NCBI RefSeq assembly: GCF_007678255.1
Contig: NZ_VEED01000020.1
Span: forward strand, 28,566 to 92,565
DNA from: Bacillus sp. X1(2014)
Lineage (GTDB): Bacteria; Bacillota; Bacilli; Bacillales_B; DSM-18226
DNA length: 64,000 nucleotides
Direction of reading: 5' to 3'
The first letter of the stretch is position 1, and each line of letters opens with the position of its first letter. A program made the position numbers and the translations under genes. Under the pieces are notes generated by a model. The model was not told where the DNA came from. It did no database searches and saw only the letters and a list, made by a program, of their open reading frames with translations. Positions 34,169 through 45,949 of this stretch are shown one piece after another.

Positions 34169-35164
34169 CTAAACTATCTTTTTTTCTGTTTTTTGTAATA
34201 GAAATGGTTGGACCCATAAATTAATAGCTGGGACAAGCACCCCAATGACTGCGACCGGTACAAGTTCCCATATTTCCAATGGCGGTGTGATGAGGATACC
34301 TGAAGTATGGATCAGATACAAAGCGAGAAAGTAAGCAAGGCTGCCGACAAGACCTGCCACTCGAGTGTCTTTTCTTATTAATAAATAGCCTAACGGAATG
34401 AATAATAGCGTAATGGGAACATAGGAGGTTGGATAGCCAACAGCGGCAAAAACTGCTTTTCCGATAAATCGTAATAAGAGATAAAGTGCCGTTGCCATGA
34501 CGGGGATCGTATAATCCCGGCAAAAGCGAATGATTAGAATTGTTAGGGCAGCGACCATAAGGATGGAATATATCGGATATACCCATTCTGGAATGCCGCC
34601 AAAGATCTGTGAGGCGGGGTCTGAGATTAATTCAAGGATTTCTTTTGAAGCAATCGACTTTCCATGAATGTATTGATCATATGAGATCGCACCATTTTCC
34701 TGCTGCATATTTGGAAACATCAAGCATTCAAGGAGAAACATCGCAAACCACGTATGAAGAGACTTCCATGACGGTTGAATTTCTCTCGTATGGATAAAGT
34801 ACCCGCGCCATACGCCAATAATCATCATAGTGGTTCCGATATAATATATAAAATGGGTCGGACTCCAGGTTGTTAAATCAATACCATAGGCAATATGGTA
34901 CGTAAAATCTAAGGGAATCCCAATGAGAAATAAGACATATCCAATGGTAATAAGATTTCTTGAAAACCGGTCCATATAATGGGGACGCCGCCACTCTTGT
35001 AATAACAAAAAGGCCCCTAAGATAAATCCGAGCGTATTGACAATATGGGGAATTGAATATTCCTCAAATAAATATTTAAAATGATAAGAAGCATCCCATG
35101 CAGACCCAATGAATTTTAATAGGAAGGCAAGTACCCACAAACGGTAATATTTCAACGATAACAT
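34169..35164 (-). CDS. Polytopic membrane protein of unknown function
   Basis: 331 residues with about nine TM helices. Histidine- and aromatic-rich turns stand out: SAWDASYHFKYLF near 20-32 and LDFTYHIAYGIDLTTWSPTHF near 84-105, which could hold a metal or quinone, but I recognise no family. The ATG at 35164 abuts the SD; TTG at 35155 (LKYYRLW) lies eight bases behind GGGGAG and is the likelier start. It follows the 75-residue gene by about 15 bases and both are probably co-transcribed. Confidence 0.7.
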   Translation of the reverse strand: MLSLKYYRLWVLAFLLKFIGSAWDASYHFKYLFEEYSIPHIVNTLGFILGAFLLLQEWRRPHYMDRFSRNLITIGYVLFLIGIPLDFTYHIAYGIDLTTWSPTHFIYYIGTTMMIIGVWRGYFIHTREIQPSWKSLHTWFAMFLLECLMFPNMQQENGAISYDQYIHGKSIASKEILELISDPASQIFGGIPEWVYPIYSILMVAALTILIIRFCRDYTIPVMATALYLLLRFIGKAVFAAVGYPTSYVPITLLFIPLGYLLIRKDTRVAGLVGSLAYFLALYLIHTSGILITPPLEIWELVPVAVIGVLVPAINLWVQPFLLQKTEKKIV

Positions 35165-35178
35165 CTCCCCTCTTTACT

Positions 35179-35406
35179 TCATCCAAGCAGGTCGAATATA
35201 TCCCCAAAGATGGCAATGAGAATATAATTGATGGCTAAAGCAATCGCAAACGTTATTCCCGCGGTTCGAACAGGCTTCTGTCGAAATAATTTATAAATAA
35301 ATACTATCCCTGCTGTGACAACAAAAATATTACAGAGTAAAAAGGTCCATAGTAAACTTTCACTGTGTTCAACCGTTGTGACGTGTAGTAGATATAATGG
35401 AATCAA
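35179..35406 (-). CDS. Small membrane protein, 75 residues
   Basis: Two hydrophobic helices (about 18-40 and 48-70) separated by the basic turn KLFRQKPVRTAG. TTG start eight bases behind GGGGGA. No family recognised. It forms an operon with the downstream polytopic protein and is divergent from the His/Met-rich lipoprotein, so the three may work together at the membrane. Function unknown. Confidence 0.65.
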   Translation of the reverse strand: MIPLYLLHVTTVEHSESLLWTFLLCNIFVVTAGIVFIYKLFRQKPVRTAGITFAIALAINYILIAIFGDIFDLLG

Positions 35407-35564
35407 TTCTATAATCCCCCATATTTTACTTCCTTCTGCCTATTCCTATATTATCATTATTTCTATGCAATGGAACTTATTAATTACATAAAATTCTTGC
35501 ATTGGTTGAATTAGGTAATGTATTTTATAGAAAGTAAGTTTGTCTATGACTGGAGGAATTCCCA

Positions 35565-36377
35565 CTGAAAAAGTCCATTGTCATTGTGCCCCTTTTGTGC
35601 ATGGCGCTTTTATCTGCTTGTAATCCGATTAGAGTCCCTAAGTCGGGAATGGACCATGGGATGAGTACTACTCCTACGGATGTCATCCCTACAAAGTCCG
35701 AATGGAAGATCGCGGATCATCCAAAAGCAAACAAGGAAATACCCATTTCACTGTTCATTAAGGATGATTCAAATAAACCGATTCAATCGTTTGATACGGT
35801 TCACGAGAAAAAAATGCATCTATTTGTTTTTAGTAAGGATTTAGCTTATTTTTCTCACATCCATCCAAATTATAAGGGAAATGGCGAATTTGCTTTTACC
35901 ACAAAGTTTCCTGCCGGCGGAGATTATATGCTTCTCTCAGAATTTACTCCTAAGGGTGGAGGGGACCCTAGTATAGAAAGCCACTGGGTTCAGATTGAAG
36001 GAAAGACGGTAAAAGAAAAGCCTCTTGTCCCAGATCGGAAACTGACCAAAGTCGTGGATGGAAAAAAAGTAACACTCACCTTTGACGAGTTGATGGCAGG
36101 AATGACCGTTCACATGAATTTTACGATAAGTGATGCTGCCAGCAACCAACCGATTAAAGATCTACAGCCCTATTTAGGGGCGATGGGACACGCGGTCGCT
36201 ATCAGCGCTGATGTGGAGAAGTATTTGCACATCCATCCGATGACAACAGAAGAAAATGGTCCCAAGGTAACCTTTATGACCGTGTTCCCTGAAAAAGGGA
36301 TCTATAAGGTGTGGGGCCAATTTCAGCATGATGGCAAAGTATTTACCGTTCCATTTGTGATAGATGTAGCAAAATAA
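35565..36377 (+). CDS. His/Met-rich lipoprotein, possible copper-related (CTG start)
   Basis: About 270 residues. A lipoprotein signal (KKSIVIVPLLCMALLSAC) leads to a lipobox cysteine near residue 19. It is followed by MDHGM, a His/Met motif often seen in periplasmic copper binders. The mature part contains two related modules, each with a YFSHIHP or YLHIHP strand (about 100-106 and 220-226) and a following beta-rich stretch ending in LSEFTPKG or VWGQFQHDG. I start at CTG 35565, eight bases behind GGAGG, because it restores the basic n-region; the first GTG (35586) would lose it. Metal binding is inferred from composition and not shown. Confidence 0.72.
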   Translation: MKKSIVIVPLLCMALLSACNPIRVPKSGMDHGMSTTPTDVIPTKSEWKIADHPKANKEIPISLFIKDDSNKPIQSFDTVHEKKMHLFVFSKDLAYFSHIHPNYKGNGEFAFTTKFPAGGDYMLLSEFTPKGGGDPSIESHWVQIEGKTVKEKPLVPDRKLTKVVDGKKVTLTFDELMAGMTVHMNFTISDAASNQPIKDLQPYLGAMGHAVAISADVEKYLHIHPMTTEENGPKVTFMTVFPEKGIYKVWGQFQHDGKVFTVPFVIDVAK

Positions 36378-36442
36378 TAAAAAATCCCTTCTCCGTATTA
36401 TAAGAGTCAATTTGGAAATGATTTTTGAAATTTATTACCGTG

Positions 36443-36772
36443 ATGACCAAACCCCTCCGGAAGATTTAAAGAAAATGGTCTTCATTATGACGATGATGAC
36501 CAAATCTCTCCGGAAAAACAAAGAAAGTGGTCTTCATTATGGCGATGATGACCAATTCCCTCCGGAAAACCAAAGATAGTGGTCTTCATTATGACGATGA
36601 TGACCAAACCTCTCCGGAAAAACAAAGATAGTGGTCTTCATTATGGCGATGATGACCAATTCCCTCCGGAAAAGCAAAGATAGTGGTCTTCATTATGACA
36701 ATGATGACCATATCCCTTCAGGAAACCAAAGAAAGTGGTCTTCATTATGGCGATGATGACCAAATCCTTTTG
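36443..36772. repeat. Tandem array of six 52-bp units plus a partial seventh
   Basis: Units start at 36443, 36496, 36548, 36600, 36652, 36704 and 36756; the first is 53 bp and the others 52. The common pattern is ATGACCAA, CTCCGGAAAA, then AAAGATAGTGGTCTTCATTATG. ATGATGACCA and TGGTCTTCAT are near-complementary, so each unit can form a hairpin. There are no unique spacers, so it is not a CRISPR array, and the 52-bp period breaks every reading frame. It fills most of the gap between the lipoprotein gene and the pruA terminator. Confidence 0.95.
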
Positions 36773-36803
36773 TTTGGTACACTTATTAAAAACCTCCTGA
36801 AAA

Positions 36804-36836
36804 TCGAAACCCCTTCTCGTCTTCGAGAAGGGGCTT
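36804..36836 (-). terminator. Terminator of pruA
   Basis: CCCCTTCTCG and CGAGAAGGGG form a perfect ten-bp stem with a four-base loop just after the pruA stop; the trailing T tract is short. Confidence 0.85.
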
Positions 36837-36847
36837 TACTTTTATTA

Positions 36848-38395
36848 TTAATACATTTCAGAAGTTGTTTTTGCCTGCATATGAAGCAATAAGTAGTCAG
36901 GACCGCCTGCTTTGGAGTCAGTACCAGACATATTAAAGCCGCCAAATGGCTGATAGCCAACAATCGCTCCAGTACAAGAACGGTTGAAGTATAGGTTACC
37001 CACATGGAAGTCTTCACGAGCTTGCTCTAGGTGTTCACGATTCGTTGTGATTACCGCACCAGTTAAGCCATACTCTGTGTTGTTGGCAATTTCAATAGCA
37101 TGAGTGAAATCTTTCGCTTTTGTAAATCCAACTACTGGACCAAAGATTTCTTCCTGCATAATACGTGCATCTGGAGCAAGGTCCGCAATAACAGTTGGTT
37201 TGATGAAGTAACCTTTTGAATTGTCGCCTTCGCCGCCAGACATTAACTTCCCTTCTTGCTTGCCGATTTCAACGTATTCCATGATTTTCTTGAACGCATT
37301 ATTGTCGTTCACCGGACCCATGTATGTTCCTTGCTCTGTAGGATCACCAACCGTTAATTGGTTCGTTAATTCAACCACACGGTTCAAGACGGTATCATAA
37401 ACATCCTCAACGATAACTGCACGTGAACATGCTGAACATTTTTGACCTGAGAATCCAAATGCACCCGCAACAATTGATTGTGCTGCAAGCTCAAGGTCTG
37501 CTTCACTATCAACGACGATTGTATCTTTACCGCCCATTTCAGCGATTAAACGCTTCATCCATACTTGACCTGGGTTCACTTTTGAAGAACGTTCGAAAAT
37601 GCGAAGTCCAACATCACGTGAACCAGTAAAGCTGATAAAGCGGGTATCTTTATGGTCAACTAAATAATCGCCCACTTCGGCACCACTGCCTGGTACAAAG
37701 TTTAAGACGCCTTTAGGAAGACCTGCCTCTTCCATAACTTCTACAAACTTCGCTGCAACAACCGGTGTAGTAGAAGCTGGTTTTAATAGAACGGTGTTCC
37801 CAGACACAATCGCTGCAACTGTCGTACCAGCCATAATCGCCAATGGGAAGTTCCAAGGTGAAATGATAATTCCAACACCTAGTGGAATATAATTGTAACG
37901 GTTAAATTCGTTTGGACGGCTATTAACTGGCACACCATCTTTAATGGCCAGCATTTGGCGTCCATAATATTCAAGGAAGTCAATCGCTTCTGCTGTATCT
38001 GCATCTGCTTCTCTCCATGGCTTACCAGCTTCTTTTGTTAAAAGAGCAGAAAACTCATGCTTGCGGCGGCGAATGATCGTCGCTGCTTTAAAAAGTACAT
38101 CTGCACGAACTTCCGCTTTTGTTTTTTTCCAAGTTTTAAACGCTTCAACGGCTGCTTGCATAGCTTTTTCAGCAAGTTCTTGGCTTGCTTTCGACACGCG
38201 GCCAATGACTTCTTCCGTATTGGAAGGGTTATAGGAAACGATTTTATCTTCAGTTTTGATTCTTTCTCCGCCAATAACTAGGTCGTAATCCTGACCTAAA
38301 TAACTTTCAACTGTTTCTAATCCTTTTAGATAGGCCTGACGGTTTTCCTCAATTGTAAAATCTGTAAAGGGTTCGTGTTTGTAAGGTTGGACCAT
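36848..38395 (-). CDS. pruA: L-glutamate gamma-semialdehyde dehydrogenase (1-pyrroline-5-carboxylate dehydrogenase)
   Basis: 515 residues of the RocA/PruA subgroup of aldehyde dehydrogenases. It oxidises glutamate semialdehyde to glutamate, ending proline and arginine breakdown. The catalytic cysteine is in [13 protein letters not shown], the general base in [10 protein letters not shown], and the cofactor turn [10 protein letters not shown] is present. ATG with AGGAGG upstream. It is monocistronic; no putB is adjacent. A CcpA-like site lies just upstream, pointing to carbon catabolite control. Confidence 0.95.
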   Translation of the reverse strand: MVQPYKHEPFTDFTIEENRQAYLKGLETVESYLGQDYDLVIGGERIKTEDKIVSYNPSNTEEVIGRVSKASQELAEKAMQAAVEAFKTWKKTKAEVRADVLFKAATIIRRRKHEFSALLTKEAGKPWREADADTAEAIDFLEYYGRQMLAIKDGVPVNSRPNEFNRYNYIPLGVGIIISPWNFPLAIMAGTTVAAIVSGNTVLLKPASTTPVVAAKFVEVMEEAGLPKGVLNFVPGSGAEVGDYLVDHKDTRFISFTGSRDVGLRIFERSSKVNPGQVWMKRLIAEMGGKDTIVVDSEADLELAAQSIVAGAFGFSGQKCSACSRAVIVEDVYDTVLNRVVELTNQLTVGDPTEQGTYMGPVNDNNAFKKIMEYVEIGKQEGKLMSGGEGDNSKGYFIKPTVIADLAPDARIMQEEIFGPVVGFTKAKDFTHAIEIANNTEYGLTGAVITTNREHLEQAREDFHVGNLYFNRSCTGAIVGYQPFGGFNMSGTDSKAGGPDYLLLHMQAKTTSEMY

Positions 38396-38415
38396 TTCTT
38401 AAACCTCCTATGTAT

Positions 38416-38429
38416 TAAAAACGTTTACA
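38416..38429 (-). promoter_or_regulatory. Candidate CcpA cre site upstream of pruA
   Basis: On the minus strand TGTAAACGTTTTTA departs from the cre consensus TGWNANCGNTNWCA at one position. It lies about 20 bp before the pruA start, so binding would block the transcript. Confidence 0.5.
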
Positions 38430-38612
38430 ATCCACTTTTCATTCTAACATGTTTCATTTCTTTGTAGCAATTGATAGTCAATTCTAAAAAATAGAAGGGT
38501 TTCCATTCTATAAAAGGTAGTGGAATTCTCTCTTTTAGTGAATTTTTCTCAAATTTTGTTATTTTTCTATGTACATCCCCTTCTAATTACTCTGAAATCG
38601 TAGAGAAATATA

Positions 38613-38696
38613 TTCTATCGGCGAATTATTAGGTTCAATCGGCGAATTTCTGTATTCAATCAGCGAATATTCTGGTTCAATCAGCGAATCGAAATA
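38613..38696. repeat. Four tandem 21-bp repeats
   Basis: Units begin at 38613, 38634, 38655 and 38676 with the core TTCAATCRGCGAATWTTCTGG, exactly 21 bp apart, about two helical turns. They lie in the 38396-39068 gap upstream of pruA, which contains no gene I can support. Confidence 0.85.
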
Positions 38697-38789
38697 AAGG
38701 CCTAAATTCAAACATAAATGGGGTTGCAACTAAAAAAAAAGATGTAATAAATCCAACAACTAATACTTAGTCCATACCTCTATTAAGAA

Positions 38790-39017
38790 TTAATCAAACG
38801 ATTGATTAGTTTATTTAACTTTTTTTAATTACCCTGATTTATCATAGTCTCAACACGATTTAACCAATCGTTTGATTAGTTTCCCATTTTTCTAAATAAA
38901 AGCAGATGTACCATGGCCTCATGTACATTTAATCAATCGTTTGATTAGTTTTCCTAATTTCCTAAAAAAAGCAGATGTACCATGGCCTCATGTACATTTA
39001 ATCAATCGTTTGATTAG
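38790..39017. repeat. Four 20-bp palindromes at a 69/70-bp period
   Basis: Sites at 38790-38809, 38860-38879, 38929-38948 and 38998-39017 follow TTAAYCAAWCGWTTGATTAG. The last two units repeat nearly exactly over 69 bp, including GCAGATGTACCATGGCCTC and an ATGTAC/GTACAT inverted pair. The palindrome is the same family as the four copies at 19607-20061. They lie downstream of camS and several hundred bases upstream of pruA. Confidence 0.9.
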
Positions 39018-39037
39018 TTTTTTGACCCATGCTTGGA

Positions 39038-39069
39038 TAAAAAAAAAGACCCAGCATAATGCCGGATCT
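39038..39069 (-). terminator. Terminator of camS
   Basis: On the minus strand AGATCCGGCA and TGCTGGGTCT form a ten-pair stem (two G-U) with a three-base loop, followed by nine T. It overlaps the camS stop codon. Confidence 0.88.
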
Positions 39070-40226
39070 TATTGATAAATATGGACAAATGGTTCGGTTT
39101 CATTCGCCTTGCGGACAATCAAGGCTTCAGGTCCATCTACAGAAGTAACACTTACCGAAACGGATAAATACTTAGGAAAATGTTCCATGACAAGTCCGGT
39201 TACATATTGCGCAAACCCAATCCCTTCCGTTTTTCCATAGAATTGAATGGGGATATTAATATTCAAATCCTGCAGTTGACCTCCGATATAAAAGGCTCTG
39301 CCGATTACACCATTATAATTAGGAAAGTACTCTTCTACATCCTGCTTAAAGTTTAAAAATGCGGTCAAATCATCACGGTGTGCATCCTTTGCAGCAGTGG
39401 ATGGGAAAAGAAAGTACTTTTCATCTACCTTTTCCCAGCTGTTTAAGGCTGCACTGCCTTCGTCGACAGTGGCATAAGTAATAAAGTTACCAGGAACAAC
39501 GGATGATTTACTTGCCTGTTCAAACAAGGCAATCGTAATCGGAACATTCTTTAAGCTTTTTATGTTCCTCATGCGTTTCACTACTTCTGCTGCAATTTTC
39601 TTTCCTTCCCTGACCAATTCTGAATGAGGGATTTTTTGTTCAAAGGTATCTCCGTCTGCTGTTTTCTTATAATAATAAACAGAATTTAAAGCAAGGCCAA
39701 TCGTCACACCACCAAGCGTTACATTCCCTTTATCATTTTTTATTAAATAGTCGTGCTCTAAGATATGGGCTAAATAAATCGGTGAACTCGGTTCACCCTT
39801 TTTACCAGTATCCAAAGGATTTAAGCCGATGTTGTCAGCCTCTTTTAGTTCTTTATCATTTAATTGCTTTTTGGTAAATTTCCGGTTTAGCCAAAGTCTG
39901 ATGGTCTTTTCCTTGATTTCCTGTCCTTCACGAAACAAATATTTTTCGGTATCAAACGAATTTTGGGCAATTCGCATTAACCCCATTTCAAACTCGTTTA
40001 AGTCATATCTTGTATTAATATTATTAACAACCAATCCGCGTGCTTCCCCTGGTTCAAATGGCAATATCGTCCGATAATAGCTGTCCGAAATATTATACTT
40101 TGGAATAATTGCCTTCCCTTCTACTTTCTCCTTTGTTTGCACCGTTTCATTTTGCTTCTCAAAATTTGGTGCACAGGCACTCAGCAAAAAGACAAGGGAG
40201 AGAGCGAGCAATGAGAGTTTTCTCAC
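39069..40226 (-). CDS. camS: CamS-family sex-pheromone lipoprotein
   Basis: 385 residues. A lipoprotein signal (RKLSLLALSLVFLLSACAPN) places the acylated cysteine near residue 18. The body matches the CamS/YerH family, whose Staphylococcus signal peptide is processed into a pheromone for Enterococcus plasmids; whether this one yields a peptide is unknown. GTG start with AGAGGTG upstream. It follows ligA by 13 bases, as in B. subtilis (yerH), at the end of the pcrB-pcrA-ligA-camS series. Confidence 0.9.
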   Translation of the reverse strand: MRKLSLLALSLVFLLSACAPNFEKQNETVQTKEKVEGKAIIPKYNISDSYYRTILPFEPGEARGLVVNNINTRYDLNEFEMGLMRIAQNSFDTEKYLFREGQEIKEKTIRLWLNRKFTKKQLNDKELKEADNIGLNPLDTGKKGEPSSPIYLAHILEHDYLIKNDKGNVTLGGVTIGLALNSVYYYKKTADGDTFEQKIPHSELVREGKKIAAEVVKRMRNIKSLKNVPITIALFEQASKSSVVPGNFITYATVDEGSAALNSWEKVDEKYFLFPSTAAKDAHRDDLTAFLNFKQDVEEYFPNYNGVIGRAFYIGGQLQDLNINIPIQFYGKTEGIGFAQYVTGLVMEHFPKYLSVSVSVTSVDGPEALIVRKANETEPFVHIYQ

Positions 40227-40239
40227 GTCGATACACCTC

Positions 40240-42304
<2,065 letters not shown>

Positions 42305-42322
42305 GCTTTTCTCTCTAGGTAT

Positions 42323-44596
42323 TTATGCTTTCGTAATCGGAGCAAATTTGGCTAACAGACGTTTGATTCCAACCGGGCTCGGGAAAGCAATATCGAGTTC
42401 CGTTCCTTCCCCTTGTCCTTTTACGCTGACAACAGTTCCGGTGCCCCATTTTCCGTGCTGGGCTTTATCGCCAACCTTCCAGCCGACTTCCTCTCCAGCA
42501 GATGAAGCGGAAACGGGCCGCATAACTGGTTTTCTTGCCGAAGCAGGTGTACTAAATGATGTTTTTGGCATTCCGAATGAGGCGCTCCGCGCAGAACCAA
42601 ATGTTTTACCAGTTGAGCCAAATGGCGAACTCAGCTTTTTCTCTGCCGGTTCAACTCCCTCGATCAGGTCCGCAGGGATTTCCTTAATAAAGCGGGAAGG
42701 CGGGTTCATATTGGTTCTTCCAAATAATGTCCGCATTTGGGCATTGGTCAGGAACAGTGTTTGCTCCGCTCTAGTGATTCCTACATAGGCAAGACGGCGT
42801 TCCTCTTCCATTTCTACTTCTTCCATCAATGAACGGCTATGCGGGAAGACGCCCTCTTCCATTCCAATTAAGAAAACAACTGGGAATTCCAAACCTTTTG
42901 CCGAGTGAAGGGTCATCAGCGTAATCGAATCAACTTTCTCCTGAGTATCTTCATCGAGTGCATCAATATCAGCAACTAGTGCCAAATCAGTTAAAAAGGC
43001 TACTAGACTCTTATCTTCACTTGCATCTTCAAAACTTTTCGTCACCGATAATAATTCCTCAAGGTTTTCGAGGCGGCTTTGCGCTTCCAGCGATTTCTCC
43101 GCCTTCAGCATTTCACGGTACCCCGTTTTATCTAGCACTTCTTCAACCAGTTCTGTGACAGAAAGATACTCTTGCATATTCGTATAATTACCAATTAAAT
43201 CGCGAAATTCCCGTGCTGCCTTCGTAATTTTCGGACTTAGTCCTAATAATTCAACAGACTCAAGCGCTTGGTAGATCGATAAGTCATGCATATCAGCAAA
43301 ATTGGCGATTTTATCGAGTGAGCTTGATCCAATTCCGCGTTTTGGCACATTGATAATCCGGCGTAAGCTGATATCATCATCAGGATTCGAGATTAACCGT
43401 AAATAAGCAAGCATGTCCTTAATTTCTTTTCTGTCATAGAACTTTGTCCCGCCGACGATGGAGTATTCGATATTTGATTTAAGAAGTACTTCCTCCATCA
43501 CACGGGACTGAGCGTTCGTGCGATAAAGAATGGCAATGTCGGTCAATTTGCGCTCATTATTCCGAGTTAATTCTTTGATTTTCCCAGCAACGAATTGCGC
43601 TTCGCTCTGCTCGCTGTCGGCTCGGTAATAAACCAGCTTATTCCCTTCTGGGTTTTCAGTCCAAAGATTCTTCGCTTTTCGGTTCAGGTTGTTTTCGATC
43701 ACTTTGTTGGCAGCTAAAAGAATCCTTTTTGTAGAGCGGTAGTTTTGCTCTAGTAAAATAACTGTTGCATTTGGATAGTCTTTTTCGAACGAAAGGATAT
43801 TAGCAATGTCCGCTCCGCGCCATCTGTAAATGGATTGGTCTGAATCCCCGACTACGCATAAATTTCTAAAACGACTTGCCAATTGTTTTACGAGTAGATA
43901 TTGGGCTTTGTTCGTATCTTGATACTCATCGACATGAATATATTGAAATTTCCGCTGATAATATTCGAGAACATCCGGAACGCGTTTGAATAATTGAATT
44001 GTCATCATAATGAGGTCATCAAAGTCTAGTGCCTGATTTTTTCGTAATCGCTTCTGGTATTCCTCATACACATTAGCGACGACATCTTCAAAATAGCCTC
44101 CGCCTGCTTTCTTATATTCCTCTGGATCAATCAATTCATTTTTTGCGGAACTAATCGACCCTAAGATGGCACGTGGATCAAATTTCTTCGGATCAATATT
44201 TTTTTCCTTTAGGATTGTCTTCACTACGGATTGCTGATCAGTTGAATCAAGAATTGTAAAATTACGATTAAAACCGATTCGGTCAATATCCCTGCGTAAA
44301 ATCCTTACACACATCGAGTGAAAGGTGGAAATCCAAATCTCTTCGGCTGCTCCGCCCATCATTTTCCCAATCCGTTCTCTCATTTCTCGAGCGGCTTTAT
44401 TTGTAAATGTAATCGCCAAAATATTATAAGGATTCACCCGCTTTTCAACAATTAAATAGCCAATACGATGGGTAAGCACTCTTGTCTTACCACTTCCGGC
44501 TCCGGCCATTAGTAACAGCGGCCCATCGGTTGTTTTAACAGCACTTTGCTGTTCTGGATTGAGTCCATTTAATAGCTTATCACTTAAATATTGCAT
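42323..44596 (-). CDS. pcrA: ATP-dependent DNA helicase PcrA (UvrD/Rep family)
   Basis: About 757 residues of superfamily 1A. Motif I is [18 protein letters not shown], motif II is [14 protein letters not shown], motif III is [16 protein letters not shown], motif IV/V include [10 protein letters not shown] and [21 protein letters not shown], and motif VI is [16 protein letters not shown]. The variable C-terminal tail ends with a Tudor-like segment ([16 protein letters not shown]) that binds RNA polymerase. I chose the ATG at 44596; earlier codons lack an SD and are not found in homologues. It follows pcrB. Confidence 0.97.
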   Translation of the reverse strand: MQYLSDKLLNGLNPEQQSAVKTTDGPLLLMAGAGSGKTRVLTHRIGYLIVEKRVNPYNILAITFTNKAAREMRERIGKMMGGAAEEIWISTFHSMCVRILRRDIDRIGFNRNFTILDSTDQQSVVKTILKEKNIDPKKFDPRAILGSISSAKNELIDPEEYKKAGGGYFEDVVANVYEEYQKRLRKNQALDFDDLIMMTIQLFKRVPDVLEYYQRKFQYIHVDEYQDTNKAQYLLVKQLASRFRNLCVVGDSDQSIYRWRGADIANILSFEKDYPNATVILLEQNYRSTKRILLAANKVIENNLNRKAKNLWTENPEGNKLVYYRADSEQSEAQFVAGKIKELTRNNERKLTDIAILYRTNAQSRVMEEVLLKSNIEYSIVGGTKFYDRKEIKDMLAYLRLISNPDDDISLRRIINVPKRGIGSSSLDKIANFADMHDLSIYQALESVELLGLSPKITKAAREFRDLIGNYTNMQEYLSVTELVEEVLDKTGYREMLKAEKSLEAQSRLENLEELLSVTKSFEDASEDKSLVAFLTDLALVADIDALDEDTQEKVDSITLMTLHSAKGLEFPVVFLIGMEEGVFPHSRSLMEEVEMEEERRLAYVGITRAEQTLFLTNAQMRTLFGRTNMNPPSRFIKEIPADLIEGVEPAEKKLSSPFGSTGKTFGSARSASFGMPKTSFSTPASARKPVMRPVSASSAGEEVGWKVGDKAQHGKWGTGTVVSVKGQGEGTELDIAFPSPVGIKRLLAKFAPITKA

Positions 44597-44667
44597 ATAA
44601 TCCACCACCATAACAAACATATGTTCTTATTTTTATCTTAACGTTTTTCCTCGACATAAGCAATGAT

Positions 44668-45351
44668 CTACCGATTAATCTTCACAGTTTCTAATGCTAG
44701 ATCAAATTTTTCATAAATCGCATTTCCGACGACTATGACATCTGCATGTTTGGCCATCTCTTTAGCTTGTTCGATGGTTGAAATTCCGCCGCCATAGAAA
44801 AGGATCGTCTTCTCAAGCGATTTTTTCACGTCAGCAATCAGGTTTAGATCCCCATATTTACCGCTATATTCTATATAAAAAATCGGAAGGTGAAACATTT
44901 TTTCAGCCATAACCGCGTAGGCAGTTACTTCTTCATTTGTTAATTCGGTATTTGCATTTGTCAATTTTGCAGCTTTGCATTCTTCGTTCAATATGCAATA
45001 GCCCTCCATGACAATTTCTTCCCAATCCATGATTTCACCAAATTCCTTAACGGCTTGGTGGTGAAGTCCAGTAATCCATTTGGGATCACTGCTATTTAGG
45101 ATGGTTGGAATAAAGTAAAGGTCGAACCCTGGTGTAACTGTCTCAATCGTTGACACTTCAAGGACACATGGCACCGAATATCGACGAATTCTAGCCATTA
45201 AATCGAGGACATTTTCTAGTGTAATCCCATCTGTACCACCTACGATTATTGCATCCGTTCCAGACTCACAGATGATTTCTAATTGATCATCCGATAGTTC
45301 TTTATTTGGGTCGAGTTTGAACACATGCCGCCACTCGCGAAAATCATACAT
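44668..45351 (-). CDS. pcrB: Heptaprenylglyceryl phosphate synthase PcrB
   Basis: About 227 residues, TIM-barrel prenyltransferase. In Bacillaceae PcrB joins sn-glycerol-1-phosphate with heptaprenyl diphosphate to make an archaeal-like ether lipid. Phosphate-binding segments are [10 protein letters not shown] near the N-terminus, [10 protein letters not shown] in the middle, and [11 protein letters not shown] near the end. I chose ATG 45351, nine bases behind GGAGG. It lies upstream of pcrA as in B. subtilis. Confidence 0.94.
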   Translation of the reverse strand: MYDFREWRHVFKLDPNKELSDDQLEIICESGTDAIIVGGTDGITLENVLDLMARIRRYSVPCVLEVSTIETVTPGFDLYFIPTILNSSDPKWITGLHHQAVKEFGEIMDWEEIVMEGYCILNEECKAAKLTNANTELTNEEVTAYAVMAEKMFHLPIFYIEYSGKYGDLNLIADVKKSLEKTILFYGGGISTIEQAKEMAKHADVIVVGNAIYEKFDLALETVKINR

Positions 45352-45450
45352 CAAAAATATCCTCCCACATCATCAATTCCATTACACCATTATAGCACTA
45401 GCTGAATCGATAAAAAAACAATACAGTAAATCTAAATTTAACCAAATTAA

Positions 45451-45562
45451 AAAGCGGAAGCGCCTTGTTCAGGGGCACGAGTCTAGACGAGCCGGCGTGA
45501 AGGTTGCTTTTTTACCTTAAGGACGGATTGGCTTATGAGCCCCTAGGCGCTGGAGCTGGATT
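45451..45562. repeat. Dispersed Bacillaceae intergenic repeat (AAGCGGAAGCGCC type)
   Basis: Starts AAAGCGGAAGCGCCTTG and ends CCTAGGCGCTGGAGCTGGA. The ends are complementary (AGCGCCT with AGGCGCT, and GGGGC with GCCCC), so the element folds back on itself. I recognise this start and end pair as a frequent repeat in Bacillus-type genomes. It lies between pcrB and the yerC terminator, with no ORF of its own. Confidence 0.65.
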
Positions 45563-45563
45563 C

Positions 45564-45598
45564 AAAAAAAAGAAAAACCGAAGAGCATTCTCTCCGGC
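45564..45598 (-). terminator. Terminator of yerC
   Basis: On the minus strand CCGGAGAG and CTCTTCGG pair around a four-base loop and TTTTTCTTTTTTTT follows. Confidence 0.85.
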
Positions 45599-45602
45599 TT
45601 GT

Positions 45603-45917
45603 TTATTCTTGTTCAGTTAAAGTGTTATTGTTCTTTACTCGTTCAAGCACCATTTCATACGTATCATTCCCATAGTTCAAACAACGTTTTACCCGTGATA
45701 TGGTAGCTGTGCTCGCTCCGGTTTCTGTTTCAATTTTGTGATAGGTATTCCCTTCGCGAAGCATTCTTGCCACATCCAGACGCTGTGCTAAAGATTGTAT
45801 TTCATTAATCGTGCATAAATCATCAAAAAAGCGATAGCATTCTTCAAGATCTTTTAATGAAAGAACGGCCTGAAATAATTGGTCAAGTTCTTTTCCACGT
45901 AATTTATTAATTTGCAT
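45603..45917 (-). CDS. yerC: YerC/YecD family TrpR-like DNA-binding protein
   Basis: 104 residues, TrpR-superfamily fold. LEECYRFFDDLCTINEIQSLAQRLDVARML and the recognition element YHKIETETGASTATISRVKRCLNYG are characteristic. It lacks evidence for tryptophan binding; targets are unknown. It lies downstream of yerB with about 30 bases between, as in B. subtilis. Confidence 0.9.
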   Translation of the reverse strand: MQINKLRGKELDQLFQAVLSLKDLEECYRFFDDLCTINEIQSLAQRLDVARMLREGNTYHKIETETGASTATISRVKRCLNYGNDTYEMVLERVKNNNTLTEQE

Positions 45918-45949
45918 TTTATTACCCCTTTAGTTGTTAAAAGTGACTA

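Noticed and set aside
36443..36772. CRISPR array
   Set aside because: Units are contiguous 52-bp copies with no unique spacers, and no cas gene is in the window.
36683..36892. ORF of 69 codons across the 52-bp repeat
   Set aside because: The 52-bp period shifts frame at each unit, and there is no SD or recognisable protein.
38396..38620. Sigma-54 promoter for pruA, as for rocA in B. subtilis
   Set aside because: No GG-N10-GC element was found on the minus strand in this stretch.
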